A stretch of DNA of 64,000 bases from an uncultured Clostridia bacterium (GTDB lineage: Bacteria > Bacillota > Clostridia > TANB77 > CAG-508): positions 1 to 64,000 of the forward strand of contig CANQPY010000001.1 of NCBI GenBank assembly GCA_947625835.1, in the 5' to 3' direction. Within the stretch, counting starts at the first letter, position 1. Each line of letters begins with the position of its first letter. Both the position numbers and the translations under genes were made by a program. Below the pieces are notes generated by a model that saw only the letters and a list, made by a program, of their open reading frames with translations, was not told where the DNA came from and did not search any database. Of this stretch, positions 52,621 through 60,785 are shown piece after piece.

Positions 52621-53448
52621 ATGCTAAAGACAAACGATAAAGAATTAATTGAATTTGTCAAGGAAAGATATTTTAAGAGGTTCCCAAATCATACTCTAAA
52701 ACAATTTAAGAGTGATTACGCACAATGGGAACTGATGCCTGTATTTAAAGCATGTGAAAATTATTACGAAATCAATACAGATTATTCTGATAGATATAAA
52801 TTAGCAGATGTTGAGGGTAAAGATGTTGTCCCTAAGATTCCAGACTTAACCCCAGAGGTTCACTGGATTATGAGAATATCAACTCAATACTTCTTGACCA
52901 AGGCATTTGAGGCAATGAAAATTGATCTGGATGATCCTAACCTTAAAGAAGAAGTAGTTGGTAAAGGTACACCTGGACGAGTAGCAAAGATTTGGACTGG
53001 GAATGACCCTACAGATACAACTGAACTTTTAAGTGGAAGGTATAATAAGGAACCATATATTGCAACTTTCCCTAATGAAGGTAAATCAGAAATTATTACT
53101 AAAGAAGTAGATTTAACAGCAGTATGCTCACACCATTTTCTTCCATTTACTTCACTTGAAGGTGGTAAATGTATTATTAAATATAAACCAGATAAATTTA
53201 TCCTTGGTATTTCTAAACTTGGTAGGTGGGTTCATTGGGCAGCAACACGTGCATGGCTTCAAGAAGATCTAACAAAATATATTGGAAAGGGTCTTTGTAG
53301 AATCACAGGTACAAAAGATGTTTATGTAAGACTTGAAAATATCCAGCACTCTTGCGAGAGATATAGAGGTGCACATCAATACCAGGGTAATTTAACCACA
53401 GAATTTAAGTCAGGAATTTTTGAAGGAAATCCAGATTTGTGTAAGTAA
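52621..53448 (+). CDS. folE: GTP cyclohydrolase I (FolE)
   Basis: A 275-residue enzyme, first step of the deazaguanine route. Motif TAVCSHHFLPFTSLEGGKCIIKYKPDKFILGISKLGRWVHWAATRAWLQEDLTKYI near residue 165 matches the FolE core, and QHSCERYRGAHQ near 242 gives the last zinc Cys. The N-terminal part is longer than the usual enzyme by about 50 residues. GGAGG is upstream of ATG; a promoter-terminator overlap follows the gene. Confidence 0.85.
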   Translation: MLKTNDKELIEFVKERYFKRFPNHTLKQFKSDYAQWELMPVFKACENYYEINTDYSDRYKLADVEGKDVVPKIPDLTPEVHWIMRISTQYFLTKAFEAMKIDLDDPNLKEEVVGKGTPGRVAKIWTGNDPTDTTELLSGRYNKEPYIATFPNEGKSEIITKEVDLTAVCSHHFLPFTSLEGGKCIIKYKPDKFILGISKLGRWVHWAATRAWLQEDLTKYIGKGLCRITGTKDVYVRLENIQHSCERYRGAHQYQGNLTTEFKSGIFEGNPDLCK

Positions 53449-53464
53449 TATAAAATTAATTTTT

Positions 53465-53495
53465 AAGGATCAGCTAGAAATAGTTGATCCTTTCT
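53465..53495 (+). terminator. Terminator after folE with GAAA tetraloop
   Basis: AAGGATCAGCTA pairs with TAGTTGATCCTT (one G-U) around GAAA, then TCTCTTG. The 3' arm doubles as the -35 region of the next promoter. Confidence 0.85.
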
Positions 53496-53512
53496 CTTGC
53501 TTATATTATAAT
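53484..53512 (+). promoter_or_regulatory. Promoter, TTGATC-17-TATAAT, overlapping a terminator
   Basis: TAGTTGATCCTTTCTC and TATAAT with exact 17-base spacing; the -35 box is inside the terminator stem. Drives 53548. Confidence 0.85.
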
Positions 53513-53547
53513 ATTGGTAAGAATAAATTGATAAAAAGGTGAAATGG

Positions 53548-53994
53548 ATGAAAAGAACAAATTTGAATCTTAAAAGAGCCAACATTGCTTGTGAATCGGG
53601 TGCTTATGATGGTTATGAATGGTTAAAAGAACAAGTTCTTGCAGATGCAGAATTAAAAGACCTTACAAAAGATCTTGTAAATTTTCTGCTTTATGAGGCA
53701 AATATAGATAAGGAAGCACTTAAAAATTGGATCAATGCAGAAAAACACAATGAGCATTTTGGTAGGGATAGAAATAAAGCCCTTAGTGATAAGGACTATC
53801 TTATGCCTGAATTTATTGCTCTTTTCAATATTGAAGATGAAGCAAATGAAGCAAGAGAAGCCCTTAGAAAAATTTGGGAGCTCAGCTTTAAGAATGCTGG
53901 GTGCAGATGGCATTGCAGAGCAGATTGGGCCATTAATTCCCAGCTTGCAAGTGCCATGAAATCAAAGAGATACCAGAAAAAATATGTAGCTTAA
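53548..53994 (+). CDS. Unknown protein
   Basis: The track starts at GTG 53539, but AAAGGTG stands before ATG 53548, so I use that (148 residues). Mostly helical, with NFLLYEANIDKEALKNWINAEKHNEHFG and a Cys pair GCRWHCRADW near residue 119. A strong terminator follows. It is a single-gene unit. No family recognised. Confidence 0.6.
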   Translation: MKRTNLNLKRANIACESGAYDGYEWLKEQVLADAELKDLTKDLVNFLLYEANIDKEALKNWINAEKHNEHFGRDRNKALSDKDYLMPEFIALFNIEDEANEAREALRKIWELSFKNAGCRWHCRADWAINSQLASAMKSKRYQKKYVA

Positions 53995-54020
53995 TACTAA
54001 TTAATTTTGATTAAATATTA

Positions 54021-54051
54021 CGGGAAGTCTTATTAAGGACTTCCCATTTTT
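54021..54051 (+). terminator. Intrinsic terminator
   Basis: GGGAAGTC pairs with GACTTCCC around TTATTAAG, then ATTTTTCTC. Confidence 0.9.
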
Positions 54052-54098
54052 CTCTCATTTTCAATTATATAAAATTGTATATACTATTGGAGGTACAT

Positions 54099-54638
54099 AT
54101 GTTAAAAAGCGCAAATTATATATACGAAAATAATATTATAGCAGATGAAACAAACACAACCAAACAGCATTGTAAAAAAGCTCAAGTTGGGGTAGATTGT
54201 ACATTAAAAGAAGTGTACAAAATTAAAGGATTTGGTAGAATATATAGTGACAAATCTGTCATTCCAGATTATACACTGGTAGATAAAATAAGTATTGGTT
54301 GTGATAAAACAGGTTGGATTCTTGACCAAGGTACATACATTGTAAAACTAAACGAGGGGGTTCAATTTGGTCCAAACGATACAGGTTGGTTCTATCAAAG
54401 AAGTTCCCTAAACAGAAGTGGTGCAGAAATAATTTCTAGTGTTTGGGATCCTGGATTTACAACACAATTTGGGGATAAAATTGAAGCACCCACTCTTCGA
54501 CTTAATGTACATGCAGATAAAATTATAATTGAAGAAAATGCCAGAATTGCCCAATTAGTAGTATTTGAAAACGAAGATACAACCCAATATGATGGACAAT
54601 TCCAAGGTGGAAGAACTAAAAGTAAATTGGAGGATTAA
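54099..54638 (+). CDS. dcd: dCTP deaminase / dUTPase-like protein
   Basis: The track starts at 54075; GGAGG lies 5 bases before ATG 54099, so I use that (179 residues). The motifs WFYQRSSLNRSGAEIISSVWDPGF and ENARIAQLVVFENEDTTQYDGQFQGG are those of the trimeric dUTPase/dCTP deaminase superfamily, and the RSS(L)xR element with the D-x-G-F pair is the active-site part. It would supply dUMP for dTMP or remove dUTP. Which of the two cannot be settled by eye. Confidence 0.8.
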   Translation: MLKSANYIYENNIIADETNTTKQHCKKAQVGVDCTLKEVYKIKGFGRIYSDKSVIPDYTLVDKISIGCDKTGWILDQGTYIVKLNEGVQFGPNDTGWFYQRSSLNRSGAEIISSVWDPGFTTQFGDKIEAPTLRLNVHADKIIIEENARIAQLVVFENEDTTQYDGQFQGGRTKSKLED

Positions 54639-54639
54639 C

Positions 54640-55083
54640 ATGTTTGAAGGTGACACAGGTTGGCCACAAGATAATAATGTTGCAGATTTAACAGAACTTA
54701 AAAATGAAATGAACAAAAAGGACAATAAACAAACCGTAAAAAATATTGTAAATAAAAAATTGACAATAACTGACAAACCAATAAGCTATGATGAAATTTT
54801 TAGTCCAGAAGATATAGTGGGCCATCCTGAAATGATAAATCACCCAAAACATTATGGTGGTGAAGAAAACCCATATGAAGCAATAAAAATTATAGAAGCA
54901 CTGAATCTAAACTTTAATCTGGGGAATTGCCTTAAATATATATGCAGATTAGGGAAAAAACCAAGCGGCAATCTTTCAAACGATGAAAAAACGCTAGAGG
55001 ACTTAAAGAAAGCCGCATGGTATATGCAAAGAGAAGTTGAAAGATTCCAAAAAGAATTGGAGGCAAAGAAGAAACAATGTTAA
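54640..55083 (+). CDS. DUF3310-type protein
   Basis: The track starts at 54565 inside the previous gene; TTGGAGG lies 7 bases before ATG 54640, one base after the preceding stop, so I use that (147 residues). The core is INHPKHYGGEENPYEAIKIIEALNLNFNLGNCLKYICRLGKK ... EDLKKAAWYMQREV, a full DUF3310 domain often seen in phages. Role unknown; often called nucleotide kinase without proof. Confidence 0.75.
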   Translation: MFEGDTGWPQDNNVADLTELKNEMNKKDNKQTVKNIVNKKLTITDKPISYDEIFSPEDIVGHPEMINHPKHYGGEENPYEAIKIIEALNLNFNLGNCLKYICRLGKKPSGNLSNDEKTLEDLKKAAWYMQREVERFQKELEAKKKQC

Positions 55084-56198
55084 TCAAAACCAAAGATCTA
55101 AATAAAATAGCAGAAAAACTTCTAAAAGCAGTTGATACAAATGAACTAACCCAACTTAGTACTGCTTTAGAAATGGAAGTAACTGATGGTTCTTTACTTC
55201 TCTCTGTATCTAATAAGGAATATTTTGTTACTGTAAAATTAAGGGATAACCACTATAATGAAGTTTTCCATGCTTCGGTAAATGCAAGTCTATTCCTAAA
55301 ACTAATTTCACAAATTACAACAGATGATATTGAATTAGAATGTACAGATAAATATCTTCAAGTTAAAGGAAATGGTTCTTACAAGATACCTTTAATATTC
55401 AAAGATGAAAGTCTTTTAGTGCTTGATAAAATTGAAATTAACAACCCCACAATTTCTATGGTTATTCCTAATGCTGTATTTCAAAGCATCAATAAATACA
55501 ATAGTAAGGAACTTACAAAGGGGTACATTTATAAACCAGTACAAAAATATTATTATGTAGATGAAAAGGGATGTATTACATTTACCACAGGAGCATGCGT
55601 AAATAAATTCAATCTTGACCAACCTGTCAGAATGTTATTAAATAGTAAATTAATAAATCTTCTTAAACTTTTTGATGATGAATCAATTAATTTCACTTTA
55701 GGGTATGATTCATTAAGTAATAATATTATACAGACAAAAGCTAAATTTGAAACACCCACAACATCTATTACAGCTATTTTACAATGTGATGATACGATGT
55801 TAAATTCCGTACCAGTAAACAATATTAGGGGAATGGCCGAGGCTTCTTACCCTTATTCAGTCACTGTAAATAAGGAATTAATTATTCAAGCAATAAACAG
55901 GATAATGTTGTTCAATAAATCAAGCAAAGATAATAATGTTGCCACGTTTGTATTTGGAAAATCAAATTTAATTATAAAAGATAGAGGAGATGAAAATTCA
56001 GAAGTAATCACTTACCTATCTGATTGTCAAGAATTAGAAAATAACCAATACGAAGCAATGTTGGATCTTAACGATTTGAAGGCAACATTGCAACTGTGCG
56101 ATGAATCCCATCTTACATTAAAGTTTGGTGCAGCAAGAGCATTTATTATTGCTCGTACAAATATTATAAATGTTATCCCACAATGCGTGGTTAGTTAA
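55077..56198 (+). CDS. dnaN: Sliding clamp (DnaN-like)
   Basis: A 373-residue protein, the length of a bacterial beta clamp. It shows three repeated halves of strand-helix pattern: LIKTKDLNKIAEKLLKAV .. LEMEVTDGSLLLSVSNKEYFVTVKL, SMVIPNAVFQSINKYNS .. KKYYYVDEKGCITFTTGACV and VTVNKELIIQAINRIML .. VIPQCVVS. The last strand before the end is typical of beta clamps. It overlaps the DUF3310 gene by 7 bases and provides processivity to the split PolA, which is inference. Confidence 0.7.
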   Translation: MLIKTKDLNKIAEKLLKAVDTNELTQLSTALEMEVTDGSLLLSVSNKEYFVTVKLRDNHYNEVFHASVNASLFLKLISQITTDDIELECTDKYLQVKGNGSYKIPLIFKDESLLVLDKIEINNPTISMVIPNAVFQSINKYNSKELTKGYIYKPVQKYYYVDEKGCITFTTGACVNKFNLDQPVRMLLNSKLINLLKLFDDESINFTLGYDSLSNNIIQTKAKFETPTTSITAILQCDDTMLNSVPVNNIRGMAEASYPYSVTVNKELIIQAINRIMLFNKSSKDNNVATFVFGKSNLIIKDRGDENSEVITYLSDCQELENNQYEAMLDLNDLKATLQLCDESHLTLKFGAARAFIIARTNIINVIPQCVVS

Positions 56199-56225
56199 AA
56201 TAAAAAAACTATGAGGTAAATAAAA

Positions 56226-56609
56226 ATGAGATACGAAAAAATGAAAGATTTTCCCTTTGTAGCTGATCCAGATCTAATATCACCTGAAAAGATAATAGAT
56301 GTGGGCAATGGTTATTTATTGCAGCAAGTTGTAGAAAATGGGTTTGTTGCTTCAATCTTCCAAGCCTATGATGGCAATGAAAAATTAAAAAATGAATATC
56401 TTTACCTTGTTTACCCAGATGATGATAGCGAAGAAGTTGATATAGAAGGTGCTGCAGAGTCTCGTCTTTTAGGAGAAGTAGAGATTGAGAATGGGGATAA
56501 AAAGACTGCATGGACTAAAACAGTAAATACCATCAATGAAAGATTTAAGACCATGTGCAAAGCCATAGAAGAAGCATATATTGCAGTTACTAGCAAAAAA
56601 GTTAGTTGA
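56226..56609 (+). CDS. Unknown protein after the clamp
   Basis: A 127-residue protein with strands in YLLQQVVENGFVASIFQAYDGNEKLKNEYLYLVYPDD and a C-terminal helix. GAGG precedes ATG. Its 3' end carries the -35 box of the next promoter. Confidence 0.5.
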   Translation: MRYEKMKDFPFVADPDLISPEKIIDVGNGYLLQQVVENGFVASIFQAYDGNEKLKNEYLYLVYPDDDSEEVDIEGAAESRLLGEVEIENGDKKTAWTKTVNTINERFKTMCKAIEEAYIAVTSKKVS

Positions 56610-56634
56610 TTCTTTCCCACGCCTCTATTATAAT
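56606..56634 (+). promoter_or_regulatory. Promoter, TTGATT-17-TATAAT
   Basis: TTAGTTGATTCTTTCCC with TATAAT at 17-base spacing; overlaps the stop codon of the preceding gene. Drives the deaminase at 56667. Confidence 0.85.
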
Positions 56635-56666
56635 ATAGGAAAGAAATAAAAGGAAGAGAACTAATT

Positions 56667-57101
56667 ATGGAAGAAGATGGCCCGTCGTTTCCGTCGACGC
56701 TAAGCAAAACTAGAAGAGCCTATTTTAAAGCTGCAGAGAGTATATCTACTCTTAGCAATCACAGGTGCAGAGTAGGATGTGTAGTGGTTAATAAGCACAA
56801 GATTATCAGTTCTGGACACAATAGTGCAAATAAGACCCATGCATTCCAAGCTAGACTAGATAAAAGAACCTTTGGGTGCGAATGTGCAGGATTTCTCCAT
56901 GCAGAAACAGATGCTCTTCTCCCTCTAATTAAAAATAGAGTTGATCTTTCTAATGCATCTATTTATGTGTATAGAGAGAAAAAAGACAATACTAAGGGCA
57001 TGGCCAGGCCATGCCCTAGATGTATGTCCATAATAAAAAGTTGTGGTATCAAATATATTAATTATTCTACAGCAGATGGATTTGCAGAAGAGGTAATTTA
57101 A
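56667..57101 (+). CDS. dCMP/cytidine deaminase family protein
   Basis: A 144-residue protein with the zinc motifs GFLHAETDALLPL near residue 72 (H-A-E) and ARPCPRCMSIIKSCGIKYI near 112 (PCxxC). Such enzymes convert dCMP to dUMP. An N-terminal stretch with VGCVVVNKHKIISSGHNSANKTHAF gives the usual strand pair. It follows a promoter of the common phage type. GAAGAG is the ribosome site. Confidence 0.85.
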   Translation: MEEDGPSFPSTLSKTRRAYFKAAESISTLSNHRCRVGCVVVNKHKIISSGHNSANKTHAFQARLDKRTFGCECAGFLHAETDALLPLIKNRVDLSNASIYVYREKKDNTKGMARPCPRCMSIIKSCGIKYINYSTADGFAEEVI

Positions 57102-57103
57102 AA

Positions 57104-57628
57104 ATGTTTAGAAAAAATAAGAAAGAAATTGTTAAGTTAGGAGTGCTTGAAGGTACAGATTGTGACCACCTTAAATGGAAGAGCAAAAACAAAGCAATGA
57201 GTTGGAATTTTGCTTATTATATGCCTGTACTAATGAGAGATGCCCTTAGAGAAATGGCTTCAAACCTTCATAGTTGTCCTAGTTGGCTAGCAGAAGAATT
57301 TGATGATGATGTAGATGCTGCGTGTGTAGAGTGGAGTAAAATACTAAATAAAATTGCAGATAAATTTGATTATGCTTCCAGAATATGTAATACTTTAGAT
57401 TTTCTATCTAAGGAAGATCAAATGAAATTGGATGAATACTATTCAAAAGATCACTATGTTGACTATAAAGAAAATAAAGATGGAAGTGTTCAATATTCTT
57501 TAGAACCTATTCCTGATTATATAGAAGAAATCCATAAGAAAGAAGATGTAATTGCAGAAGATATGCAGAATAAATTAAAAGAGGCGCTCCAGGAACTTGG
57601 AGAAATTTGGTACGACATATGGGATTAA
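57104..57628 (+). CDS. Unknown acidic protein
   Basis: A 174-residue helical acidic protein. The motif KNKAMSWNFAYYMPVLMRDALREMASNLHSCPSWL starts near residue 28. It overlaps by 10 bases with the FAD fragment. No family recognised. Confidence 0.5.
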   Translation: MFRKNKKEIVKLGVLEGTDCDHLKWKSKNKAMSWNFAYYMPVLMRDALREMASNLHSCPSWLAEEFDDDVDAACVEWSKILNKIADKFDYASRICNTLDFLSKEDQMKLDEYYSKDHYVDYKENKDGSVQYSLEPIPDYIEEIHKKEDVIAEDMQNKLKEALQELGEIWYDIWD

Positions 57629-57771
57629 ACAATATTGTAATTGTTGGGGGAGGCCCAGCAGGTATTTTTTGCGCATACGAATCAGTACAGCAGGGGTATA
57701 GTGGAAAAATCACAATCCTTGAAATGGGCAACCTAATTGAAAATAGAAAATGCCCCAAGGATAGAATATGA
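57619..57771 (+). pseudogene. Truncated FAD-dependent dehydrogenase (N-terminal fragment)
   Basis: A 50-residue ORF missed by the track: MGLNNIVIVGGGPAGIFCAYE, up to ENRKCPKDRI, then a stop. It matches the N-terminus of the intact gene at 59400 (MNNIIIVGGGNAALFCAYE .. KYRDCPKSKAG) over about 45 residues with roughly half identical. The dinucleotide-binding GGGPAG is intact, but the rest of the enzyme is gone. The RHH-endonuclease module lies directly after, so it was likely cut off by that insertion. Confidence 0.85.
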
Positions 57772-57810
57772 AGAAAAATTAAGAATTCTTAATAAAAATG
57801 AAGAAATTTA

Positions 57811-57835
57811 TTGCTAAATTATGTGTAATAAATTT
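57811..57835 (+). promoter_or_regulatory. Shared motif before the second RHH-endonuclease module
   Basis: TTGCTAAATTATGTGTAATAAATTT starts 41 bases before ATG 57852. It includes the inverted pair ATTA..TAAT. Confidence 0.5.
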
Positions 57836-57851
57836 CTGAAGGAATACTAAA

Positions 57852-58010
57852 ATGAAAAAAATATTAAATTTTGAAGTAGAAGAAGAAGTCATCCTTCAGT
57901 TAAAGAAGATAGCGAAAGAAGATGAAAGAAATCTTTCAGCAGAAATTAGATTTATTATTCTTTCCTATCTAAAGGACAGAATGAAGAATGGCAAATTTGA
58001 AGAACAATAA
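57852..58010 (+). CDS. Ribbon-helix-helix regulator next to the second endonuclease
   Basis: A 52-residue protein missed by the track (MKKILNFEVEEEVILQLKKIAKEDERNLSAEIRFIILSYL). Same layout as the RHH proteins at 35219 and 41903. GAAGGAA is upstream of ATG and its 3' end overlaps the endonuclease by 23 bases. Confidence 0.75.
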   Translation: MKKILNFEVEEEVILQLKKIAKEDERNLSAEIRFIILSYLKDRMKNGKFEEQ

Positions 58011-59403
58011 AAACATACCAAGGCTAATATCTATAATAAGTGAGCAGGAACTATTTAATTACTGGATAAAAGAAAAGCACACCCCAAAAGAAACCCAAGA
58101 GCATTTTAATATAAGCTGTTGGGAGTTTAATCTATTATCTAACTATTACCATATAAAACAAAGAGGAAATTCTCTTAATAATTATATAAGATCAGTATCT
58201 AGAGAAAATTTATATAGTTACTATTTTGAAGAAAACCACTCCGCAACAGATACCATGAAATATTTTAACATAGATGAACACATCCTTGAACAACTATGTA
58301 GATATTATGATTTACCAGATAAACGATCCTACAATAAAGATAAAATTTTAAAAGATTTAGATGAATTAGAAGTAGTTAATTACTATAAAAACCACTCCTA
58401 TTATAACACTATAGATCATTTTAATTTACGTACATGCTCGCATGTACTAGATACAATTATCGCAAAGTATGGTATACATAAAAGAGATGTTAAAAAGAAA
58501 AAATTTGAATCTTTTGATGAAATTATTGCTAGAGTATCTAAAGAAGAATTTTACCAATATTATATTGTAGAGAATCATGGTTATAGTGAAACTATAAAGC
58601 ATTTTAATCTCGGCAATCTTGATAAGGTACGTAATTATTATGGACTACATAAAAGACAATTTACTAAACATAATTTTATAAATATTGAACAATTTAAAAA
58701 ATTATATACTAAAGAAGAATTTATAAATTATTACATAATCCAAAACCATAGATTATTTGAAACTGCTGAACATTTTAATATATCTCAAGATACTTGTAAA
58801 TTATTAATAAGAGAATATGATGTAAGTAAGAAAAAGAAAGAATATTCCCATCTTTCTATGGTAAATTATAAACAAACTTGTCTTAACAAATACGGGGTTG
58901 AAAATTCTCTACAACTTAGAAAATGTAGAGATAATAATGAGCCATACCAAAGCGAACCCAATAAAAAATTTCAAAAATTATTGGAAGTTAAAGGATTGAC
59001 AAAAGATGAAACATTTATTTCAGAATTTGCATTAGAGGGCAAAAGATATGATTTTAAAATAGGTAATTATTTAGTAGAAGTTAATCCTTGGGCTACACAT
59101 AATATTACTTGGAAAAAATACTGTTTATCAAATAAAAATAGCTGGTCTAATTATATGTATAAAGAATACCATAGAGAAAAATCTTTATTAGCTCAAAAAT
59201 ATGGTTATAAATGCATATGTGTATGGGATTGGAGTGATAAAGAAAAAATAATAGAAAATATACTAAACAATACATTAAATATTAAAGATACTGGAGAAAT
59301 AAAACTACACTTATTTAATTATAAAACAAAAGAGATAGTATCAAGTACTGGTCCGTATGTTGTAGAAATTTGGGATGATGGGTTTGAATTGGAGGTAATA
59401 TGA
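57988..59403 (+). CDS. Homing endonuclease with repeated HTH modules, second copy type
   Basis: A 471-residue protein with five N-terminal repeats (EQELFNYWIKEKHTPKETQEHFN and KEEFYQYYIVENHGYSETIKHFN types). A NUMOD-like LNKYGVENSLQLRKC follows, then a shorter nuclease domain, GKRYDFKIGNYLVEVNPWATH near residue 350 and KYGYKCICVWDWSD near 408. It lacks the C-terminal domain of the copy at 35361. Its stop overlaps the next FAD gene start (ATATGA). Its place after a truncated FAD gene points to insertion into that gene family. Confidence 0.75.
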   Translation: MANLKNNKNIPRLISIISEQELFNYWIKEKHTPKETQEHFNISCWEFNLLSNYYHIKQRGNSLNNYIRSVSRENLYSYYFEENHSATDTMKYFNIDEHILEQLCRYYDLPDKRSYNKDKILKDLDELEVVNYYKNHSYYNTIDHFNLRTCSHVLDTIIAKYGIHKRDVKKKKFESFDEIIARVSKEEFYQYYIVENHGYSETIKHFNLGNLDKVRNYYGLHKRQFTKHNFINIEQFKKLYTKEEFINYYIIQNHRLFETAEHFNISQDTCKLLIREYDVSKKKKEYSHLSMVNYKQTCLNKYGVENSLQLRKCRDNNEPYQSEPNKKFQKLLEVKGLTKDETFISEFALEGKRYDFKIGNYLVEVNPWATHNITWKKYCLSNKNSWSNYMYKEYHREKSLLAQKYGYKCICVWDWSDKEKIIENILNNTLNIKDTGEIKLHLFNYKTKEIVSSTGPYVVEIWDDGFELEVI

Positions 59404-60785
59404 ATAATATAATAATTGTTGGCGGTGGGAATGCTGCACTATTCTGTGCTTATGAACTAATTGAAAAAGGATTTAAGGGACAAGTCTCTATATTTGAAGA
59501 AGGAAAAGATTTAAAATATAGAGATTGCCCAAAATCTAAAGCTGGCAAATGTATTCATTGTAATATATGTAATATCACAGCTGGAGTGGCAGGTTGTGGT
59601 CCCAAAACGGATGCCAAGGTCTCATTATCTACAGCAGTGGGTGGTTATCTTCCCGAAATTTTAGGTGAAGAAAAAACCCAATCACTTATTAATTATATGG
59701 ATTCTATATTACTTAAGTTTGGAGCAGACCCTAAAGTTGAAGGCCTTGAAGATAATGAAGAAATAAGAGATATTAAGAGAAAATCAATTGCTGCGGGTCT
59801 TAAATTAGTAGATGATCCTATCAGGCATTTAGGTACAGAAAAATCTACAGAACTATACCAACGCCTTGAAGAATATTTAATATCAAAGAATATTAATATT
59901 ATACCCAACTCTAAAGTAACCGATCTAATTATTAAAAACAATAAATGTTCTGGGATGATTGTAAATGGTTCTACTGCCTATGTTGCGGATAAAATAATTG
60001 TAGCTGTGGGTAGAAGAGGCGCTTCATGGTTGGAAAATCAATGCAAATTACACAACATAAATAAATTGCCAGGTACTATGGATATTGGTGTTCGTGTAGA
60101 GTGCAGAAATGAGATTATGGAAAAAATTAATAAGTATTTTTACGAGGGAAAATTTATTGGCTATCCAGCCCCCTTTAGGGACAAAGTAAGAACATTCTGC
60201 CAAAACCCAGGGGGCTTTGTAGCGCAAGAGAACTATGAGGGAAACCTTGCTCTAGTTAATGGGCATTCTTATAAGGAATTAAAATCAAAAAATACCAACC
60301 TCTCAATTTTGGTAAGCCATAGTTTTACTACGCCTTTCGATCAACCTCTTCTTTACGCCCAGAAAATAGGTGAATTGACTAACATGCTGGCAAATGGAAG
60401 CATATTAGTTCAAAGATATGGTGATATCATATCTGGTAAGAGAACTTGGCAAAATGAGCTAGATAAATCCAATATTAAACCCACATTAATAGATGCTGTA
60501 GCAGGCGATATAACAGCAGCAATGCCTTACAGAACAATGACTGATATTGTAAATTTCATTCAAATGTTGGATAAAGTAGTTCCCGGGTTTGCTGCATATG
60601 AAACTCTCCTTTATAGTCCTGAGATAAAATTCTATTCAAATAGAGTAGCAATGGATGAACATCTAAATACAAATATTCAAAATCTTTATTGTATAGGGGA
60701 TGGCGCAGGAGTTACAAGAGGAATAGCTCAATCTGCAGCTAATGGAATTCAATGCGCTAGAGAAATTATGGGTGAGGTAGAATAA
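59400..60785 (+). CDS. FAD-dependent dehydrogenase (COG2509-like), intact
   Basis: A 461-residue flavoprotein. The FAD-binding motif VGGGNAALFCAYE is at residues 6-18; a Cys-rich segment CPKSKAGKCIHCNICNITAGVAGCGP near 45 is notable; ADKIIVAVGRRGASWL, RTFCQNPGGFVAQ, LVNGHSY and CIGDGAGVTRGIAQSAANGIQC (C-terminal FAD/ATP motif) follow. These are motifs of the COG2509 family, whose substrate is unknown. It is followed without gap by the A and B genes, which recur, so a common pathway is inferred. Confidence 0.75.
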   Translation: MNNIIIVGGGNAALFCAYELIEKGFKGQVSIFEEGKDLKYRDCPKSKAGKCIHCNICNITAGVAGCGPKTDAKVSLSTAVGGYLPEILGEEKTQSLINYMDSILLKFGADPKVEGLEDNEEIRDIKRKSIAAGLKLVDDPIRHLGTEKSTELYQRLEEYLISKNINIIPNSKVTDLIIKNNKCSGMIVNGSTAYVADKIIVAVGRRGASWLENQCKLHNINKLPGTMDIGVRVECRNEIMEKINKYFYEGKFIGYPAPFRDKVRTFCQNPGGFVAQENYEGNLALVNGHSYKELKSKNTNLSILVSHSFTTPFDQPLLYAQKIGELTNMLANGSILVQRYGDIISGKRTWQNELDKSNIKPTLIDAVAGDITAAMPYRTMTDIVNFIQMLDKVVPGFAAYETLLYSPEIKFYSNRVAMDEHLNTNIQNLYCIGDGAGVTRGIAQSAANGIQCAREIMGEVE

